Shown piece after piece: positions 52,178 through 61,854 of a DNA stretch of 64,000 nt. Made by a program: the position numbers and the translations under genes. The stretch is from Flexivirga caeni (GTDB lineage: Bacteria > Actinomycetota > Actinomycetes > Actinomycetales > Dermatophilaceae): contig NZ_RJJQ01000015.1 of assembly GCF_003724155.1 (NCBI RefSeq), forward strand, positions 1-64,000, in the 5' to 3' direction. The notes beneath the pieces are model-generated. The model ran no database searches. It was not told the DNA's origin and was given only the letters and a program-made list of their open reading frames with translations. Each line of letters starts with the position of its first letter. The first letter of the stretch is position 1.

Positions 52178-53965
52178 GTGTATGTCGTCGCGACCGCGGG
52201 TCACGTCGACCACGGCAAGAGCACCCTGGTGCGCGCGCTCACCGGGACCGACCCCGACCGCTGGGCCGAGGAGAAGCGGCGCGGTCTGACGATCGACCTC
52301 GGATTCGCCTCGACGACCACACCTTCCGGTGTGCGAGTCGCGTTCGTCGACGTGCCGGGCCATGAACGATTCCTGGGCAACATGCTCGCCGGATTCGGCC
52401 CGGCCCCGTTCGTCTGTTTCGTCGTCGCTGCTGACGAAGGCTGGCGTCCGCAGTCGGGCGACCACCGCGATGCGGTCGCGGCGCTGGCCATCGAACACGG
52501 GGTGATCGTCATCAGCCGGGCGGATCTGGCTGCCGAGCGGGTGCCCGAGGTGGCGGCTCGCATTCGGCAGGAGTTCGCCGGGACCGGCCTGCAGGACGCA
52601 CCCATCGTGCCCGTCTCGGCCGTCACCGGCAAGGGACTGCCGGAGCTGCTGTCGGTCCTGGAGGGCGCGTTGCTTGCAACGCCGAAACTCCTGCCCGGCA
52701 GCCGCATTCGCTGGTGGATCGACCGAGCATTTTCGATCAAGGGGGCGGGAACCGTCGTCACTGGCACGCTACCCGCAGGCACGCTCCGGACCGGCGACCG
52801 GCTGCTGCTCGTCGGTGATGGCCGTCGCCAGGAGGTGACGATCCGCGGTGTGCAGGAACACGGGCGCGCGGTGGACAGCATCGGCCCGGTGAGCCGGGTC
52901 GCCCTCAATCTCCGGTCGATCGGCTCGGACGAGATCCACCGGGGAGATGTGCTGCTCACGCCCGGCGTGTGGCACCTGACCGACTCGATCGACGTGCGAC
53001 GGACCAGCGGGCGCAAACTGGACGAGACGGCGGCGGAAGTCACCATTCACCTGGGCACGGCGTCGGTGCCGGCCCGCCTGCGGCCGTTCGATGCCGAGAC
53101 CGGCCGGCTTACCCTCGGACGCCAACTGCCCATCACCGTCGGTGACCGGATCATCCTGCGCGACAACACTGCTGCGCCGATCGCAGCCGGGGTCCAGGTG
53201 CTCGACGTCGACCCGCCGCCGTTGCGTCGGCGTGGCTCCGGGCGGCAGCGTGCCGCGCAACTCGCCGCCGCCAACCGGGCCGGGGACATCCGGGTCGAGC
53301 TGCGGCGACGCGGTGCGGTGCGTGACGACATGCTGCGGCGGATGGGCATCGGCATGCCGGACCTGCCGCTCGAAGGCGTCCGCGCAGAAGGGGACTGGTG
53401 GCTCGACGAGGACGCCGTACGGCGCTGGGCGGCCCAGCTGCACGCAGCTCTGCTGGCCGATCGGTCGCGGGACCCGTTGTCGCCCGGGCTTTCTCGCAAG
53501 GCCGCCGCCGACGCGTGCCGGCTTCCGGACACGGAACTGCTCGACCTGGTGGTTCGAGAGGCCGGGCTGGCGCTGCGCGGCCCGGCGGTGACGCTTCCGG
53601 ATGAGTCCGCTGATCTCGGTCCGGCCGAGCCGGGCATCGCGGCGGTCGAGGCACGGTTGCACGCCGATTCCTTCGCGGCACCGGACGCCGACGAGCTCAC
53701 GGCGCTCGGCCTCGGCCGGCGCGAGCTCGCCGCTGCCGAGCATGCCGGCCGCCTGCTCCGTCTTGCCGACGGCATCGTGCTGCTTCCGACCGCCCCGGCG
53801 CTGGCGATGCGCGAGCTTGCCCGGCTGCCAGGCCCGTTCACGGTCAGCCAGGCCCGGACGGCGCTCGGCACGACGCGCCGGGTCGCCATACCCCTGCTGG
53901 AACATCTCGACCGGCGCGGCTGGACCCGGCGAGCAGCCGATGGCCGCCGTGAGGTGATTCGTTAG
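52178..53965 (+). CDS. selB: Selenocysteine-specific elongation factor
   Basis: The 595-residue protein has the GTPase motifs GHVDHGKS (residues 8-15), DVPGHERF and the SRADL region. EF-Tu-like domains II-III and a C-terminal array of winged helices (about residues 370-595) bind the SECIS hairpin. It delivers Sec-tRNA(Sec) to UGA codons. GTG 52178 is chosen because the conserved start YVVATAGHVDHG begins there. A long stretch without GTATGNC covers most of the gene. Confidence 0.93.
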   Translation: MYVVATAGHVDHGKSTLVRALTGTDPDRWAEEKRRGLTIDLGFASTTTPSGVRVAFVDVPGHERFLGNMLAGFGPAPFVCFVVAADEGWRPQSGDHRDAVAALAIEHGVIVISRADLAAERVPEVAARIRQEFAGTGLQDAPIVPVSAVTGKGLPELLSVLEGALLATPKLLPGSRIRWWIDRAFSIKGAGTVVTGTLPAGTLRTGDRLLLVGDGRRQEVTIRGVQEHGRAVDSIGPVSRVALNLRSIGSDEIHRGDVLLTPGVWHLTDSIDVRRTSGRKLDETAAEVTIHLGTASVPARLRPFDAETGRLTLGRQLPITVGDRIILRDNTAAPIAAGVQVLDVDPPPLRRRGSGRQRAAQLAAANRAGDIRVELRRRGAVRDDMLRRMGIGMPDLPLEGVRAEGDWWLDEDAVRRWAAQLHAALLADRSRDPLSPGLSRKAAADACRLPDTELLDLVVREAGLALRGPAVTLPDESADLGPAEPGIAAVEARLHADSFAAPDADELTALGLGRRELAAAEHAGRLLRLADGIVLLPTAPALAMRELARLPGPFTVSQARTALGTTRRVAIPLLEHLDRRGWTRRAADGRREVIR

Positions 53966-54032
53966 TCAGCGCATTTGGTCGCTAATACTTGGACGTCCTA
54001 CCATTGAGGCACCCAGCCAGAGTGGAGATCCC

Positions 54033-57000
54033 ATGTCCGAGGCACCTGCGCTTCACGTCCCCGTCAACCCGATCCGCATCGTCACAGCGTCGAGCCTGTT
54101 CGACGGGCACGACGCGTCGATCAACATCATGCGACGCATCATGCAGAGCCAGGGCGCCGAGGTGATCCACTTGGGGCACAACCGCAGCGTGCAGGAGGTC
54201 GTCGACGCGGCGATCGAGGAGGACGCGCAAGGCATCGCGGTCAGTTCCTACCAGGGCGGGCACGTCGAATACTTCGAATACCTGACGCAGCTGCTGCGCG
54301 ACGCCGGGGCCGGCCACATCCGGGTCGTCGGCGGTGGCGGCGGGGTCATCGTGCCTGAGGAGATTGCCCGGCTGCGGAAGTCCGGTGTCACGATCTTCAG
54401 CCCGGAGGACGGTCAGCGGCTCGGGCTGGTCGGCATGATCAACGAGGTCATCAAGGACTGCGACTTCAATGTGTATGACGTGTCGCGTCCCGACGCCCAC
54501 GCGGTGATCTCGGGCGACCGGGCGGCCGTGGCCCGCACCATCAGCGGCGCCGAGCAGGGCGTGCTGGCGCCGGAATTGCTGGAGCAACTGCGGGATGCCG
54601 CGTCGTCTCGGCACACGCCCGTCCTGGGCATCACCGGCACCGGCGGCTCCGGCAAGTCGAGTCTCACCGACGAGCTGGTCCGCCGCTTCCGGATGGATCA
54701 GCAGGACAAGCTGCGCATCGCGTGCGTCGCGATCGACCCGACGCGACGGCGGGGTGGCGGCGCCCTGCTGGGCGACCGCATCCGGATGAATTCCCTTGAC
54801 GGAGAACGCATCTTCTTCCGTTCGCTCGCCACCCGCGGCGGGCGCGAGGTCCCCGAGGAACTCGCCGAGGTGCTGACCGTGCTGCGGGCCGCGGCATACG
54901 ACCTGGTGATCGTGGAGACGCCCGGCATCGGCCAGGGCGACGCGGCGATCGTCGACTTCGCCGACGTCAACCTCTACGTGATGACACCGGAGTTCGGTGC
55001 GGCCAGCCAACTCGAGAAGATCGACATGCTCGACTTCGCCGATGTCGTGGCGATCAACAAGTTCGAGCGTCGTGGCGCGCTGGATGCCCTGCGCGACGTC
55101 GGCCGTCAGATGGTGCGCAACCGGGAAGCGTTCGGCAAGAAGCCCGACGACATGCCGGTCTTCGGCACCTCCGCCGCGACGTTCAACGACGATGGCGTCA
55201 CCGCGCTCTTCCAGGAGCTCAAGTCCGAGGTCGCCGGCAAGGGAATGGAATTCGCTGATGGTGCCCTTGCTCCGGTCGCAGTGCGACACTCGTCGGTGTT
55301 GCGCCAGGTGGTGCCGCCGCAACGGGTGCGCTATCTCGCGGAGATCGCTGAGACGGTGCACGGATATCACGCCGACACCGAGTCCTATGTCGACGCCGTG
55401 CGGCGCGTGCAGCACCTGACGACCGCGCGGGATGCGCTGGGGGACAAGGCTCCCCGCGAATTGGCCGACCTGATCGACGAGGCCGGGCAGGATCTGCCGG
55501 CCTCGGTCGGGCGGACGCTGGCCGACTGGCCGGGCGTGGTTGCGTCATACAGCGGCGACGAGCAGGTGGTGCACGTCCGCGACAAGCAGATCCGCACCTC
55601 GCTGACCAAGGAGTCTTTGTCGGGCAACAAGATCCGCCGCGTCGCGCTCCCGCGTTACCAGGATCACGGCGAGCTCCTGTCGTTCCTGCGGCGGGAGAAC
55701 CTGCCCGGATACTTCCCGTTCACCGCAGGGGTTTTCCCGTTCAAGCGGGACAATGAGGATCCGGCGCGGATGTTCGCGGGCGAGGGTGACCCGTTCCGCA
55801 CCAACCGGCGCTTCAAGCTGCTCTCCGAAGGTCAGCCGGCTACGCGTCTCTCGACAGCCTTCGACTCGGTGACGCTCTACGGGCGAGACCCCGATCTGCG
55901 GCCCGACATCTACGGAAAGGTCGGCACCTCGGGCGTTTCCGTCGCAACCCTGGACGACATGAAGGCGCTGTATGACGGCTTCGACCTGACGTCGCCGTCG
56001 ACGAGTGTGTCCATGACGATCAACGGTCCGGCGCCGACGATCCTGGCGTTCTTCCTCAACACCGTCATCGACCAGGAGCTGGCGAAGTTCGCCGCCGAGC
56101 AGGGGCGCGAGCCGAGCGAGACCGAGGCCGCGCAGGTGCGGGCGAAGGCATTGGCGACCGTGCGCGGCACCGTGCAGGCGGACATCCTCAAGGAGGACCA
56201 GGGCCAGAACACCTGCTTGTTCTCCACCGAGTTCTCCCTGCGGATGATGGCCGACATCCAGGAATGGTTCATTGCCAACGCGGTTCGCAACTTCTACTCG
56301 GTGTCGATCAGCGGCTACCACATCGCCGAAGCCGGTGCGAACCCGATCAGCCAGCTCGCGTTCACCCTCGCCAACGGGTTCACCTACGTCGAGGCCTATC
56401 TCGCGCGCGGGATGGCGATCGACGACTTCGCGCCCAACCTGTCGTTCTTCTTCTCCAACGGCATGGACCCGGAGTATTCCGTCATCGGCCGAGTGGCGCG
56501 GCGGATCTGGGCGGTGGCGATGCGCGACAAGTATGGCGCGAACGAGCGCAGCCAGAAGCTGAAGTATCACGTGCAGACCTCGGGCCGGTCGCTGCACGCG
56601 CAGGAGATGCAGTTCAACGACATACGCACGACGCTGCAGGCGCTGATCGCGATCTATGACAACGCGAATTCGTTGCACACCAACGCTTTCGACGAGGCCG
56701 TCACCACGCCGTCAGAGGATTCGGTGCGGCGGGCGCTTGCCATCCAGTTGATCATCAACAAGGAATGGGGGCTGGCGATGAACGAGAACCCGCTGCAGGG
56801 TTCGTTCATCATCGACGAGCTGACCGACCTGGTCGAGTCGGCCGTGCTGGCCGAGTTCGACCGGATTTCCGAGCGCGGCGGCGTGCTGGGTGCGATGGAG
56901 ACCGGCTACCAGCGCGGCAAGATCCAGGACGAGTCGATGCTCTACGAGCACCGCAAGCACGACGGGTCGCTGCCGATCGTCGGGGTCAACACGTTCCGCA

Positions 57001-57263
57001 ACCCGCACGAGGGCGAAGAGGCGAAAACCGTTGAACTGGCGCGTGCTTCGGAGCACGAGAAGGAGTCGCAGCTGTCGCGGGTGCAAGCGTTCCAGCAAGC
57101 GCACCGTGACGAGGCGCAGGTCGCGCTGGCCCGGCTGCGGGAGGCGGCGACCAAGGGTGAGAACGTCTTCGCCGTGCTGATGGACGCCGCGCGCGTCTGC
57201 TCACTGGGCCAGATCACTGATGCGTTCTTCGAGGTGGGTGGGCAATACCGCCGCAACGTCTGA
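54033..57263 (+). CDS. icmF: Fused isobutyryl-CoA mutase IcmF
   Basis: The 1076-residue protein joins three parts. The N-terminal B12-binding domain contains the DGHDASINIMRRI signature. A MeaB-like G-protein domain follows (GITGTGGSGKSS near 200-211). The large catalytic TIM-barrel mutase domain contains YQDHGELLSFLRRENLPGYF and KEDQGQNTCLFSTEFSLR. It interconverts isobutyryl-CoA and n-butyryl-CoA and guards its own cofactor. It is a single gene that fits the branched-chain catabolic genes at the start of the window. Confidence 0.92.
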   Translation: MSEAPALHVPVNPIRIVTASSLFDGHDASINIMRRIMQSQGAEVIHLGHNRSVQEVVDAAIEEDAQGIAVSSYQGGHVEYFEYLTQLLRDAGAGHIRVVGGGGGVIVPEEIARLRKSGVTIFSPEDGQRLGLVGMINEVIKDCDFNVYDVSRPDAHAVISGDRAAVARTISGAEQGVLAPELLEQLRDAASSRHTPVLGITGTGGSGKSSLTDELVRRFRMDQQDKLRIACVAIDPTRRRGGGALLGDRIRMNSLDGERIFFRSLATRGGREVPEELAEVLTVLRAAAYDLVIVETPGIGQGDAAIVDFADVNLYVMTPEFGAASQLEKIDMLDFADVVAINKFERRGALDALRDVGRQMVRNREAFGKKPDDMPVFGTSAATFNDDGVTALFQELKSEVAGKGMEFADGALAPVAVRHSSVLRQVVPPQRVRYLAEIAETVHGYHADTESYVDAVRRVQHLTTARDALGDKAPRELADLIDEAGQDLPASVGRTLADWPGVVASYSGDEQVVHVRDKQIRTSLTKESLSGNKIRRVALPRYQDHGELLSFLRRENLPGYFPFTAGVFPFKRDNEDPARMFAGEGDPFRTNRRFKLLSEGQPATRLSTAFDSVTLYGRDPDLRPDIYGKVGTSGVSVATLDDMKALYDGFDLTSPSTSVSMTINGPAPTILAFFLNTVIDQELAKFAAEQGREPSETEAAQVRAKALATVRGTVQADILKEDQGQNTCLFSTEFSLRMMADIQEWFIANAVRNFYSVSISGYHIAEAGANPISQLAFTLANGFTYVEAYLARGMAIDDFAPNLSFFFSNGMDPEYSVIGRVARRIWAVAMRDKYGANERSQKLKYHVQTSGRSLHAQEMQFNDIRTTLQALIAIYDNANSLHTNAFDEAVTTPSEDSVRRALAIQLIINKEWGLAMNENPLQGSFIIDELTDLVESAVLAEFDRISERGGVLGAMETGYQRGKIQDESMLYEHRKHDGSLPIVGVNTFRNPHEGEEAKTVELARASEHEKESQLSRVQAFQQAHRDEAQVALARLREAATKGENVFAVLMDAARVCSLGQITDAFFEVGGQYRRNV

Positions 57264-57412
57264 CGCGCGCGCCTACGACTCTTCTCCGAGCGGGGTATAT
57301 CCGCACCGACCGGGGTAGAACGGTAGCCCAATTGCGGTCGCCGTTGTACCCGCTCGGCGGAGAAGTACTCCGCTCGGGGAGGGGAGGGCGCGGGCGAAGC
57401 GCGGGTCGGGGA
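57264..57412. other. Intergenic region with a palindromic block
   Basis: No gene is supported. The stretch consists almost entirely of the repeat described at 57281-57381, between the convergent ends of icmF and the PLP enzyme gene. Confidence 0.6.
57281..57381. repeat. Palindromic CCGAGCGGGGTA element
   Basis: CTTCTCCGAGCGGGGTA (57281-57297) is followed by a tandem CACCGACCGGGGTAGAA. Inverted arms then follow: TACCCGCTCGGCGGAGAAG (about 57347-57365) and TACTCCGCTCGGGGAG (57366-57381). It is the same sub-family as 499-737 and lies between convergent genes. Confidence 0.7.
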
Positions 57413-58582
57413 CTACGCGAGAGCCTGAGCGAGGTCGGCGCGCAGGTCCTCGACATCCTCCAACCCGATCGAGACCCGGACGATGTCGGCGGCGGGCCGG
57501 GCGTCCGCGGGCACCGGGCGGTGAGTGAGCGAGGCAGGGTGCGAGATCAGCGAGGTGACGCCACCCAGCGAAACGGCGTGCTCGAAGAGCCGGACCGAGC
57601 TGACGAGGTGCGCCGCTGCGTCATACCCACCGGACAGCCGCAGCGCGAACATCGCTCCAGGGCCACGCATTTGGCGTCCGACAAGCCCGGCCGGGTCGCA
57701 CTCGGGCAGCCCCGGATAGAAGACCTCCGCGATCGCTGGGTGCTCGCTCGCCCAACCGGCCAGCTTGTCCGCGCCGGCCTGACCGGCACGCACGCGTAAC
57801 GGCAGGGTCGCGAGGCCGCGGTGCAGCAGGTAACCCGCGAGCGGGTGCAGCAGGCTGCCGGTGATCGCCCGCACCCGGCGCAACGCCTCCGCCCACGGTG
57901 TGCTCGCCGCGACCACCCCCGCGATCGCATCGCCGTGTCCGCCAATGAATTTCGTCGCGCTGTGCAGCACGAGCGCTGCGCCGAGCCGGGCCGGGTTCTG
58001 CAGCACCGGCGTCGCGAAGGTGTTGTCCACGACCACCGGCACTGAGCCGGCGGCCGCGGTGATTGCGGCGATGTCGACCAGCTCCAGCGTCGGATTGCCG
58101 GGGGTCTCGACCACGACCAGGCAGGTGTCCGGCCGCACCGCGGAGCCGACTTCCTCGGGCGTGCAGTAGGTCGTCTCGACGTCGAGCAGCGGCGAGCCGA
58201 GCAGGTGATCGGTGCCGCCATACAGGGGACGGACGGCGACGACGTGCCGCCCTCCGCTCTCGCTCTTCGCGGCCAGTATGACGGCGGTCATCGCCGCCAT
58301 ACCCGACGAGAACGCGACCGCCTCGTCCGTGCCTTCCAGCGCGGCCAGCCCTTCCTCGAAGCGGGCGACGGTCGGATTCCACAGTCGCGCATAGACATTC
58401 CCGCCGCCGGGCACCGGCCGGCCGCCGCCGGCCATCGTCTCGTAGGACAGCCCGCTCGCGTCGAGGTCGGGCACCGGATTGGTCGTCGACAGGTCGATCG
58501 GCGGCACGTGTACTCCATGCTCGGCGAGGCCGGACCGGCCGGCGTGGGTGGCGATCGAGTCGAAGTGCAGCGGCTGCGTCAT
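57413..58582 (-). CDS. Methionine gamma-lyase / cystathionine gamma-lyase-like PLP enzyme
   Basis: The 389-residue protein is of the Cys/Met-metabolism PLP class. It has PLP-lysine HSATKFIGGHGD and the conserved GTDEAVAFSSGMAAMTAV, ETPGNPTLELVDI and ITGSLLHPLAGYLLHRGL. It could split methionine, cystathionine or a related sulfur compound. A divergently placed Lrp/AsnC gene suggests control by methionine or a similar amino acid. The exact substrate is not fixed by sequence. Confidence 0.85.
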   Translation of the reverse strand: MTQPLHFDSIATHAGRSGLAEHGVHVPPIDLSTTNPVPDLDASGLSYETMAGGGRPVPGGGNVYARLWNPTVARFEEGLAALEGTDEAVAFSSGMAAMTAVILAAKSESGGRHVVAVRPLYGGTDHLLGSPLLDVETTYCTPEEVGSAVRPDTCLVVVETPGNPTLELVDIAAITAAAGSVPVVVDNTFATPVLQNPARLGAALVLHSATKFIGGHGDAIAGVVAASTPWAEALRRVRAITGSLLHPLAGYLLHRGLATLPLRVRAGQAGADKLAGWASEHPAIAEVFYPGLPECDPAGLVGRQMRGPGAMFALRLSGGYDAAAHLVSSVRLFEHAVSLGGVTSLISHPASLTHRPVPADARPAADIVRVSIGLEDVEDLRADLAQALA

Positions 58583-58583
58583 A

Positions 58584-58637
58584 CGCAGAACCTAGGAGAA
58601 TCCACCCCAGTATGACGCCCTGGCCGAAGGTTCTGCG
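58584..58637. promoter_or_regulatory. Inverted repeat between the PLP enzyme and Lrp genes
   Basis: CGCAGAACCT (58584-58593) and AGGTTCTGCG (58628-58637) are an exact 10-base inverted repeat 34 bases apart. They lie between the two divergent starts and enclose one GTATGAC word. They are plausible sites for the Lrp regulator. Confidence 0.6.
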
Positions 58638-58642
58638 ACAGA

Positions 58643-59227
58643 ATGGCGCGCATGCGAGGGATTTCAACCAAGCCGACCGCTGTCACGAAGTCCGCGACGC
58701 AGGATCCGCAACTGGGCAGCGGACTGGACGAGGTCGACCTGGCGATCCTCGCGCAGCTGGCCGGCAACGCCCGCATCACCGGCGCCGCACTGGCGAAGCG
58801 CGTCGGCATCGCGGAGTCGACTTGCGCCAAGCGCATGCAGTTGCTGCGTGAGCACGGCATCATCACCGGGTTCACCACGCAGATGAACCTGGCCGCGCTC
58901 GGCCACCCGATCCAGGCGGTGATCGCCGTGCGCCTGGCGAGCCATAACCGCGATCATGTGCTGCGCTTCCACGACACGCTCACCGCCATTCCGGGCGTGC
59001 TGACGGTCTTCCACGTCGCCGGCGAGAACGACTACCTGCTGCACGTTGCAGTGACCAGCCCGGAGGAGCTGCGCGACCTGGTCCTCGAGCACGTGAACGT
59101 GCACCGCGGGGTCCAGCACACCGAGACCCAGCTCGTCTTCAGCGTGATGCCGGGCGCGGGGATATTCGGGCCGATCAGCATGAGAGCTGGTGGTGCGCTT
59201 CGATCAGGGACGGGCCATACCACGTGA
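58643..59227 (+). CDS. Lrp/AsnC-family regulator
   Basis: The 194-residue protein has an AsnC helix-turn-helix (LDEVDLAILAQLAGNARITG, then LAKRVGIAESTCAKRMQLLR) and a RAM domain (about residues 95-170). It is divergent from the methionine gamma-lyase-like gene and is its likely regulator. Its last 53 bases overlap the convergent metal-receptor gene. A second ATG three codons in is possible. Confidence 0.85.
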   Translation: MARMRGISTKPTAVTKSATQDPQLGSGLDEVDLAILAQLAGNARITGAALAKRVGIAESTCAKRMQLLREHGIITGFTTQMNLAALGHPIQAVIAVRLASHNRDHVLRFHDTLTAIPGVLTVFHVAGENDYLLHVAVTSPEELRDLVLEHVNVHRGVQHTETQLVFSVMPGAGIFGPISMRAGGALRSGTGHTT

Positions 59228-59876
59228 TCAGCCGCCCGCTGACCAGCCGGGTCGGCGTCGTGAACGCCTCCGGCCCGTCGTCCGCAGTGAAGACGTACGG
59301 TTCGTCCGGCAGGAGTATGACGTCCGCCCCACTGCCGTCGATGTCCGTGACCTCGGCATGCGGATAGCGTTCCGCGGCGTCGGCATACACGTTCGCCAGC
59401 CCGACGCGGCGCAGCAGATCCCCGGTGAAGGTGCGTGGCCCGACGACCATCCACGGATCCCGCCAGATCGGCACGGCCACCCGCTCCCGCACGGGTGGCA
59501 GTCCGCCCGCCCAGAGCGAGCGCGCCTGCTCCAGCCAGTCCGGCCGGTCCCACCGCAACACGTCGTCGAAGAGTTCGTCATACGCAGCGAAAGATGCTGG
59601 CACCGTTTCGATTTCGCTGACCCAGACCGTAACCCCGGAGTCCCGCAACCGTCGCACGTCCAGTTCGCGGTTTTCTTCTTTGTTGGCGACGACGACGTCC
59701 GGCCGCAGCGCACGGATCACATCGAGGTTCGGGTTCTTGGTGCCGCGCACCCGCGTCACGTCGAGCGAGGCGGGGTGCGTGCACCAGTCGGTCGCCCCGA
59801 CCAGTGCCTCGGGCCGGGTGGCCGCGAGCGCCTCCGTGATCGACGGCACCAGGGACACGACGCGACGCGCAGGCAT
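59175..59876 (-). CDS. Helical-backbone metal-receptor protein without a signal peptide
   Basis: The 233-residue protein matches the periplasmic-binding-protein-like fold of BtuF/cobalamin or siderophore receptors (VVSLVPSITEALAATRPEALV, RALRPDVVVANKEENRELD, PIWRDPWMVVGPRTFTGDLL). It begins directly at the fold with no signal peptide or lipobox, so it would be cytoplasmic. Such cytosolic relatives are known, but their role is unclear. It overlaps the end of the Lrp gene. Confidence 0.75.
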   Translation of the reverse strand: MPARRVVSLVPSITEALAATRPEALVGATDWCTHPASLDVTRVRGTKNPNLDVIRALRPDVVVANKEENRELDVRRLRDSGVTVWVSEIETVPASFAAYDELFDDVLRWDRPDWLEQARSLWAGGLPPVRERVAVPIWRDPWMVVGPRTFTGDLLRRVGLANVYADAAERYPHAEVTDIDGSGADVILLPDEPYVFTADDGPEAFTTPTRLVSGRLITWYGPSLIEAHHQLSC

Positions 59877-59908
59877 TGCCAGATTGTCTCAGGTGCCAGA
59901 CTGATCTC

Positions 59909-61615
59909 ATGGGACAGGCGGCAACGACGGCATACCGGGCGGCACGGGACTTCCTGCTGAACCACCGGGACGACTACGACGCGGCGGTCAACGGCTTCCA
60001 CTGGCCGGACCTGGGTGACGAATTCTGTTGGGCCGTGGACTGGTTCGACGTCGTCGCGCAGGACAACGACCGGCCGGCGCTGGTGATCGTCGAGCAGGAC
60101 GGCTCGCGTGCGGCCCGAACCTTCCAGGAGATGTCCCGCCGCTCCGACCAGGTCGCCACCTGGCTGGGCAGCCTCGGCGTGCGTAAGGGCGATGCCGTGC
60201 TCGTCATGCTGAACAATCAGGTCGAGCTGTGGGAGACCATGCTGGGCGTGATGAAGCTCGGCGCTGTGATCGTGCCGACCGCGACGGCGGCCGGTCCCGC
60301 CGACCTCACCGACCGGATCGGCCGCACCGCAGCCCGGGCGGTGGTCGCCAACGCCGCTGACACCGAAAAGCTGGACGGCCTCCCCGGCGATTACCTGCGG
60401 ATCGCCGTGGGCGAGACCGCCGGATGGCGCGATTTCGGGGCGGCCTTTGAGACCCCCTGGCGGCCGATCGCCCACCCGGGCACCGCCCCGCAGGACCGAT
60501 TGCTGCTCTACTTCACCTCCGGCACCACCTCCAAACCGAAGCTGGTCGAGCACACCCAAGTGTCCTACCCGGTGGGTCACCTCTCGACGTTCTACTGGAT
60601 CGGCCTGCGACCCGGGGATGTTCACCTCAACGTCTCCTCGCCCGGCTGGGCCAAGCACGCGTGGTCCAACTTCTTCGCGCCGTGGATCGGCGAGGCGACG
60701 ATCTTTCTCTACAGCTACACGCGCTTCGACGCGCCGGCCATGCTGGAGCAGTTGCGCAGCGAGGGTGTCACGAGCTTCTGCGCCCCGCCGACCGTATGGC
60801 GCATGCTGATCAACGCTGATCTCGGCGACAAGCCGGCCACCCTGCGGGAAGTGGTCGGCGCCGGAGAACCGTTGAATCCAGAGGTGATCCGGCAGATCGA
60901 GAAGTCCTGGGGAGTGACCATCCGGGACGGCTACGGTCAGACCGAGACAAGTGTGCAGATCGCGAACACCCCTGGCTCCCGGGTGAAACCGGGCTCGATG
61001 GGTCGTCCGCTGCCCGGCGTACCGTCCGGCCTGGCCGACCCGACGACCGGCGAGTTGCTGCCGGCGGGGGCGAACGAGGGCGAGATCTGCCTCGACCTCG
61101 GCCAGCACCCCGTCGGGCTGATGACCGGGTATGTCGCCGACCCGGAGCGCAACGCGGACGTGATGGCGCACGGCGTCTACCACACGGGTGACGTGGCATC
61201 CCGCGACGCCGACGGCTACTACACCTACATCGGTCGCACCGACGATGTGTTCAAGGCGTCCGACTACAAGATCAGCCCTTTCGAGCTGGAGTCGGTGCTG
61301 ATCGAGCACCCGGCGGTGGCCGAGGCCGCCGTCGTGCCGGCGCCCGATCCGGTGCGGCTCGCGATCCCCAAGGCCTACATCGCGCTGGCACCTGGTCACG
61401 ATGCGACGCGGGAGACGGCGTTCGAGATTCTCAAGTACGCCCGCGAGCACCTCGCGCCATACCAGCGGGTGCGCCGGGTCGAGTTCTACGAACTGCCGAA
61501 GACGATCTCGGGCAAGATCCGCCGGGTGGAGCTGCGCGGCCGCGAGGCGGACATCGCGGGCTCCCGCTCGGTGCCGGAGTGGCGGGATGACGACTTCCCG
61601 GAGCTGAAGGGCTGA
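59909..61615 (+). CDS. Acyl-CoA synthetase (AMP-binding, medium-chain-like)
   Basis: The 568-residue protein has the AMP-binding core: YFTSGTTSKPK, GYGQTE near 345, and HTGDVASRDADGYYTYIGR. The C-terminal lysine region follows (PKTISGKIRRVEL). It activates a carboxylic acid to its CoA ester. The N-terminal HWPDLGDEFCWAVDWFD is typical of AcsM-like synthetases. ATG 59909 was chosen; the upstream codons have no family sequence. The substrate is not determined. Confidence 0.85.
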   Translation: MGQAATTAYRAARDFLLNHRDDYDAAVNGFHWPDLGDEFCWAVDWFDVVAQDNDRPALVIVEQDGSRAARTFQEMSRRSDQVATWLGSLGVRKGDAVLVMLNNQVELWETMLGVMKLGAVIVPTATAAGPADLTDRIGRTAARAVVANAADTEKLDGLPGDYLRIAVGETAGWRDFGAAFETPWRPIAHPGTAPQDRLLLYFTSGTTSKPKLVEHTQVSYPVGHLSTFYWIGLRPGDVHLNVSSPGWAKHAWSNFFAPWIGEATIFLYSYTRFDAPAMLEQLRSEGVTSFCAPPTVWRMLINADLGDKPATLREVVGAGEPLNPEVIRQIEKSWGVTIRDGYGQTETSVQIANTPGSRVKPGSMGRPLPGVPSGLADPTTGELLPAGANEGEICLDLGQHPVGLMTGYVADPERNADVMAHGVYHTGDVASRDADGYYTYIGRTDDVFKASDYKISPFELESVLIEHPAVAEAAVVPAPDPVRLAIPKAYIALAPGHDATRETAFEILKYAREHLAPYQRVRRVEFYELPKTISGKIRRVELRGREADIAGSRSVPEWRDDDFPELKG

Positions 61616-61854
61616 CGGGCGCCCACCGGGTGAGATCCGTCATCCACTGGACACCTTCTCGTCACGCTCGGCGTGCTACCGTCAAGGCTCGACTGCTGTT
61701 GCAGTTCCTCGTTGGTGCGGCGCCCGACCCAGACGTTGGGCGCCGAGTTTGTGAGCGGACGGTTCACCCATTGGGGGGATGCCTCGGTGGTCAGTGGCCA
61801 CGTAAAGTGCGTGGGCACCCGCAATGAAGAACAAAAGATTGAGAGTTACCCCCA
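61616..61854. other. Likely 5' untranslated region of the cold-shock gene
   Basis: No gene is seen in this 239-base gap. Cold-shock genes commonly have long structured leaders, and the segment just before the ATG is AT-richer than its neighbours. I cannot place the promoter by eye. Confidence 0.4.
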
